From assembly GCA_964578935.1 (NCBI GenBank), contig CAZOEW010000071.1, forward strand, positions 1-16,826: a DNA stretch of 16,826 nt. The letters run 5' to 3'. Under the pieces are notes generated by a model. That model was not told the DNA's origin and made no database searches. It was given only the letters and a program-made list of their open reading frames with translations. Positions 14,726 through 16,826 of the stretch are shown piece after piece. Position numbers and translations under genes: made by a program. Source of the stretch: JAQYVL01 sp964578935. Its GTDB lineage: Bacteria; Desulfobacterota; Desulfobacteria; Desulfobacterales; SURF-7. Positions within the stretch are counted from its first letter, which is position 1, and each line of letters starts with the position of its first letter.

Positions 14726-15142
14726 TTAAGAGAGATATTTGTTCCGGATTTCCCGGATTTCATTTTTCACATTTTTTTCCAAATTTTTTAAAGCATTTAC
14801 TGCGGCCCTGGCCACGGCCACGGTTTGTGCTTCATGAAGGCAGTTGCAAATATCTTCGACTTTTTTTAATAACTCTTCGACTTTTTGATCGTCAAAACCC
14901 GAAAGATCAAGGGGCCCTTTTTCAATAAAACTTTTTGCATCAAACTCATGCGGGACCTTTTCGCCCACCATTTTTTTCATCTCATCATCGGACGGCATTT
15001 CAAACTTGTCAGTGATGATATCGTTGAATTTTAAATCAAAAATGTTGTTGGCACACTCTTTGGCAATGTCCAGATGCTTCAATAAATTCATGTTTTCCGT
15101 GAAATATTTCATCACTCCGATTTCAATCTCACTTTTTTTCAT
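14726..15142 (-). CDS. Hypothetical helical protein upstream of murJ
   Basis: A 138-aa protein I do not recognise. It has no signal peptide or membrane segment. The sequence is rich in Lys and Glu and looks almost entirely alpha-helical. An amphipathic, possibly coiled-coil stretch covers about 85-135 (KVEELLKKVEDI, then ALKNLEKNVKNEIREIRNK). Three Cys occur, two of them close together (DICNC, about 97-101). AGGAGG lies about 6 nt before the ATG, a strong ribosome-binding site, so it is very likely a real gene. Its stop touches the possible TTG start of murJ, so the two form an operon with probable coupling. A link to cell-wall synthesis is suggested only by position. Confidence 0.8.
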   Translation of the reverse strand: MKKSEIEIGVMKYFTENMNLLKHLDIAKECANNIFDLKFNDIITDKFEMPSDDEMKKMVGEKVPHEFDAKSFIEKGPLDLSGFDDQKVEELLKKVEDICNCLHEAQTVAVARAAVNALKNLEKNVKNEIREIRNKYLS

Positions 15143-15206
15143 CCGGTGCCTCCTGATGGCGTTAAAAAATTATTATCCTGTTTTTTTAATTGCTTAGCAT
15201 TTTTTG

Positions 15207-15236
15207 TTGACAACCACAAGCATGTAGATTCATTTT
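15207..15236 (+). promoter_or_regulatory. Possible promoter for terC
   Basis: A perfect -35 hexamer TTGACA (15207-15212) is followed at 18-bp spacing by CATTTT (15231-15236), a 3/6 match to the -10 consensus. It lies about 110 bp upstream of the terC ATG, in the divergent region shared with the 138-aa gene. The -10 is poor, so activator help or a different sigma factor is possible. Confidence 0.35.
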
Positions 15237-15275
15237 ATCGGATAAAGAGGTTCCCTGACCTGAAAAGCCGGTTGC

Positions 15276-15315
15276 AACGATTTTGAAAACCATCAGAAAT
15301 ATAACGATTTTGAAA
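15276..15315 (+). repeat. Direct repeat in the terC leader
   Basis: AACGATTTTGAAA occurs at 15276-15288 and again at 15303-15315, a 27-bp period. The second copy runs into the Shine-Dalgarno (AAAGGA) of terC. It could be a small duplication of the ribosome-binding region or a paired regulator site. No yybP-ykoY-like consensus is seen. Confidence 0.6.
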
Positions 15316-15323
15316 GGAAAACG

Positions 15324-16106
15324 ATGACTATGGAATGGATATTCGACCCGCAAGTCTGGATAGCCCTCGCGGCCCTTACCGCCCTTGAAATCGTACTCGG
15401 TATTGATAATATTATTTTTATCGCCATACTTGCCGGAAAACTGCCGGAGAACCAGCAGGAAAAAGGGAGAACAATCGGGTTGGGTCTTGCCATGATTACC
15501 CGAATCGCCCTGTTGTTTTCAATAACGCTGGTCATGAAATTATCAGCGCCGTTGTTCACTGTTTTTGCGATAGAGATATCGGGCCGGGATATCGTTGTCA
15601 TTTCAGGAGGTCTTTTCCTTCTTGGGAAAAGCACACTTGAAATTCACAGCAACCTGGAAGGAGAAGAAAACATTTCGCAGAATGGAGCACCTGCCCGAAC
15701 CGTTTCCTTCTCCGGCATCATCATACAAATCATGCTGCTGGATATTGTTTTTTCGCTTGATTCAGTCATTACGGCGATAGGCCTTGCAAATCAGCTTGCC
15801 ATCATGGTGGCTGCCATTGTGATTGCCGTCTTGTTTATGCTGCTGCTTGCCGGTAAGATCAGTGAATTTGTGGAGGCGCACCCAACCATCAAGATTCTGG
15901 CACTGAGTTTCCTGATGTTGATCGGCTTTTCGCTTGTTGGCGAAGGATTTGATCTGCATATTCCAAAGGGATACATCTATTTTGCCATGGCGTTTTCGGT
16001 TTTCGTCGAACTGCTGAACCTGAAACTGAGGAAACGGCAGACTGCCCCGGTAAAACTCCGCCATTCCCGTTCGGTCGAAAAGGCGACAGAAATGATAAAA
16101 AAATGA
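15324..16106 (+). CDS. TerC-family integral membrane protein (probable manganese/metal exporter)
   Basis: A 260-aa protein with about seven hydrophobic helices and a basic C-terminal tail. Family motifs are intact: EIVLGIDNIIFI (22-33; D28, N29), DIVFSLDSVITA (140-151; D140, D146) and VGEGFDLHIPKGYIYFAMAFS (205-225), with E207 and a later E229 in the last helix. These acidic residues in membrane helices are thought to carry divalent cations. Characterised TerC proteins export Mn2+ and can supply metal to exported proteins; older names link the family to tellurium resistance, for which nothing here argues. AAAGGA is 5 nt before the ATG. An acidic loop (LEGEENIS) joins the halves. No cystathionine-beta-synthase or TerB/TerD genes lie nearby. 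Confidence 0.92.
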   Translation: MTMEWIFDPQVWIALAALTALEIVLGIDNIIFIAILAGKLPENQQEKGRTIGLGLAMITRIALLFSITLVMKLSAPLFTVFAIEISGRDIVVISGGLFLLGKSTLEIHSNLEGEENISQNGAPARTVSFSGIIIQIMLLDIVFSLDSVITAIGLANQLAIMVAAIVIAVLFMLLLAGKISEFVEAHPTIKILALSFLMLIGFSLVGEGFDLHIPKGYIYFAMAFSVFVELLNLKLRKRQTAPVKLRHSRSVEKATEMIKK

Positions 16107-16229
16107 AAACAGAAAAAATGCAACCGGCTTGATCGGCTACCGGAAGTATCGTGCGCATCTATGACCTTTGTTTAAAATGTTGTTGACCCAATTCGCCGGA
16201 TCGGTCGATTTCGCGAGCAAACCGGCTGT

Positions 16230-16244
16230 AGGCATGACATGCCT
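16230..16244. promoter_or_regulatory. Perfect inverted repeat upstream of trmO
   Basis: AGGCATG-A-CATGCCT is a 7-bp palindrome with a single central base, ending 33 bp before the trmO ATG. Its compact symmetry suits a dimeric regulator better than an RNA hairpin (a one-base loop is not possible without opening pairs). A TTGACC (16183-16188) lies upstream, but no convincing -10 was found. Confidence 0.4.
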
Positions 16245-16277
16245 TCGTAAATTTAATCAACGCGGGAGAAAAAGACA

Positions 16278-16751
16278 ATGGAGATGAAACCCATAGGCAC
16301 GATTCACACGCAATTCAAGAAGCCGGAAGGTATGCCTATTCAGCCGGCCGGCGCTGCCGACGTGAAGGGTACGGTCGAGGTGTTTGATGAATACCGGGCA
16401 GGGTTGAAGGATCTTGACGGGTTTTCACACATCATACTCCTCTATGTCTTTCACCGCAGCGAAGGTTTCCGATTGGAGGTGATTCCGTTCATGGACACGG
16501 AACATCGAGGGCTTTTCGCGACGCGAGCCCCCAGGAGACCCAACCCGATCGGGCTCTCTGTCGTCCAACTGGACAGAATCGAGAATGGGATTCTTCAGGT
16601 CCGGAATGTTGATATTCTGGATGGAACGCCTCTCCTCGACATCAAACCGTATGTGCCCGAGTTTGACAGCCATAAACGGGTCCGTACCGGATGGCTTGAG
16701 CAGGCCCGAAAGGCAGTGAAGAGTCGGAAGTCAGACGACAGATTCAGGTAG
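16278..16751 (+). CDS. trmO: tRNA (t6A37)-methyltransferase TrmO, short form
   Basis: A 157-aa member of the TrmO/TsaA/YaeB family, which N6-methylates threonylcarbamoyladenosine at position 37 of certain tRNAs with S-adenosylmethionine. Signatures are PIGTIHTQF (5-13), GFSHIILLYVFH (48-59), TRAPRRPNPIGLSVV (82-96) and DILDGTPLLDIKPYVPEFD (112-130). It lacks the additional C-terminal domain of the about 235-aa E. coli enzyme, so it is the compact form found in many bacteria and archaea. The basic tail is short. GGGAG lies about 9 nt upstream of the ATG. It is 171 bp downstream of terC with its own putative regulatory palindrome, so it may be transcribed separately. Some compact homologues act on other substrates, so the tRNA role is the best guess. 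Confidence 0.88.
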   Translation: MEMKPIGTIHTQFKKPEGMPIQPAGAADVKGTVEVFDEYRAGLKDLDGFSHIILLYVFHRSEGFRLEVIPFMDTEHRGLFATRAPRRPNPIGLSVVQLDRIENGILQVRNVDILDGTPLLDIKPYVPEFDSHKRVRTGWLEQARKAVKSRKSDDRFR

Positions 16752-16790
16752 GAAATGGAACAGCAGTTCAAAAATGAGGGGTCTTGAATC

Positions 16791-16826
16791 TTGGCAGGTG
16801 AGCATCAAGTGGTTGTTGTCAAGATT
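16791..16826 (+). CDS. Possible start of a further gene, cut by the window edge
   Basis: A TTG at 16791 opens a frame reading L(M)-A-G-E-H-Q-V-V-V-V-K-I to the edge, preceded by GAGGGG 9 nt upstream and by an in-frame stop at 16785. Only 12 codons are visible, so no identification is possible and the call is tentative. Confidence 0.3.
   Translation, partial: MAGEHQVVVVKI

Noticed and set aside
15143..15323. yybP-ykoY manganese riboswitch upstream of terC
   Set aside because: I looked for the conserved GGGGAGUA-type core and its paired loop and did not see it; only a direct repeat and a promoter-like -35 are present.
16107..16277. Terminator between terC and trmO (CCGG-containing repeats near 16124-16143)
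   Set aside because: The CCGG pairs match only because each is self-complementary. The inner stem does not pair and there is no T-tract.

Overview
The window is 16.8 kb of a moderate-GC Gram-negative chromosome with dense housekeeping and envelope genes. Two features point to a Gram-negative cell: a UB2H-type PBP1b, and a lipoprotein with Ser after the lipobox Cys. The gene set (class II ribonucleotide reductase, PflX-type radical SAM protein, TerC, short-form TrmO, MurJ) fits an anaerobic or microaerophilic deltaproteobacterium (Desulfobacterota, Desulfobacterales-like). That placement is inference from gene content and protein style, not from a marker gene. I see no mobile element, CRISPR array, rRNA or tRNA. 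A 100-N assembly gap lies at 6686-6785.

Layout. (1) 1-2257, plus strand: the 3' end of a GT39/PMT-like membrane glycosyltransferase, then a complete cellulose-synthase-like GT2 membrane glycosyltransferase, closed by a bidirectional terminator at 2307-2350. (2) 2369-5505, minus strand: bifunctional PBP1b (mrcB), an overlapping small TPR lipoprotein, and a separately expressed cold-shock protein. (3) 5654-6586, plus: a PflX/COG1313 radical SAM protein, followed by the gap. (4) 6854-13055, plus: a tight run of five co-directional genes. They are a RimB-like retropepsin-fold ('ATP-dependent zinc') protease, an inactive transglutaminase fused to seven membrane helices, an ATP-grasp alpha-L-glutamate-ligase-like protein, class II ribonucleotide reductase NrdJ, and an MFS transporter. 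(5) 13112-15142, minus: the lipid II flippase MurJ, preceded by an unrecognised 138-aa helical protein. (6) 15324-16751, plus: a TerC-family metal exporter and the tRNA methyltransferase TrmO (short form). A possible next gene starts at the right edge.

How the genes may work together. PBP1b and MurJ are both peptidoglycan enzymes: MurJ flips lipid II and PBP1b polymerises and cross-links it. The lipoprotein that overlaps mrcB has the architecture of LpoP, the TPR lipoprotein that activates PBP1b in Pseudomonas, so it is a good candidate for an outer-membrane activator outside Gammaproteobacteria. The protease / 7TM pseudo-transglutaminase / ATP-grasp trio is a conserved neighbourhood found by comparative genomics, whose chemistry remains poorly defined. 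It looks like an envelope-associated peptide ligation and processing system and is the most intriguing part of the window. The nrdJ and MFS genes follow it with gaps of only 35 and 22 bp and could be co-transcribed.
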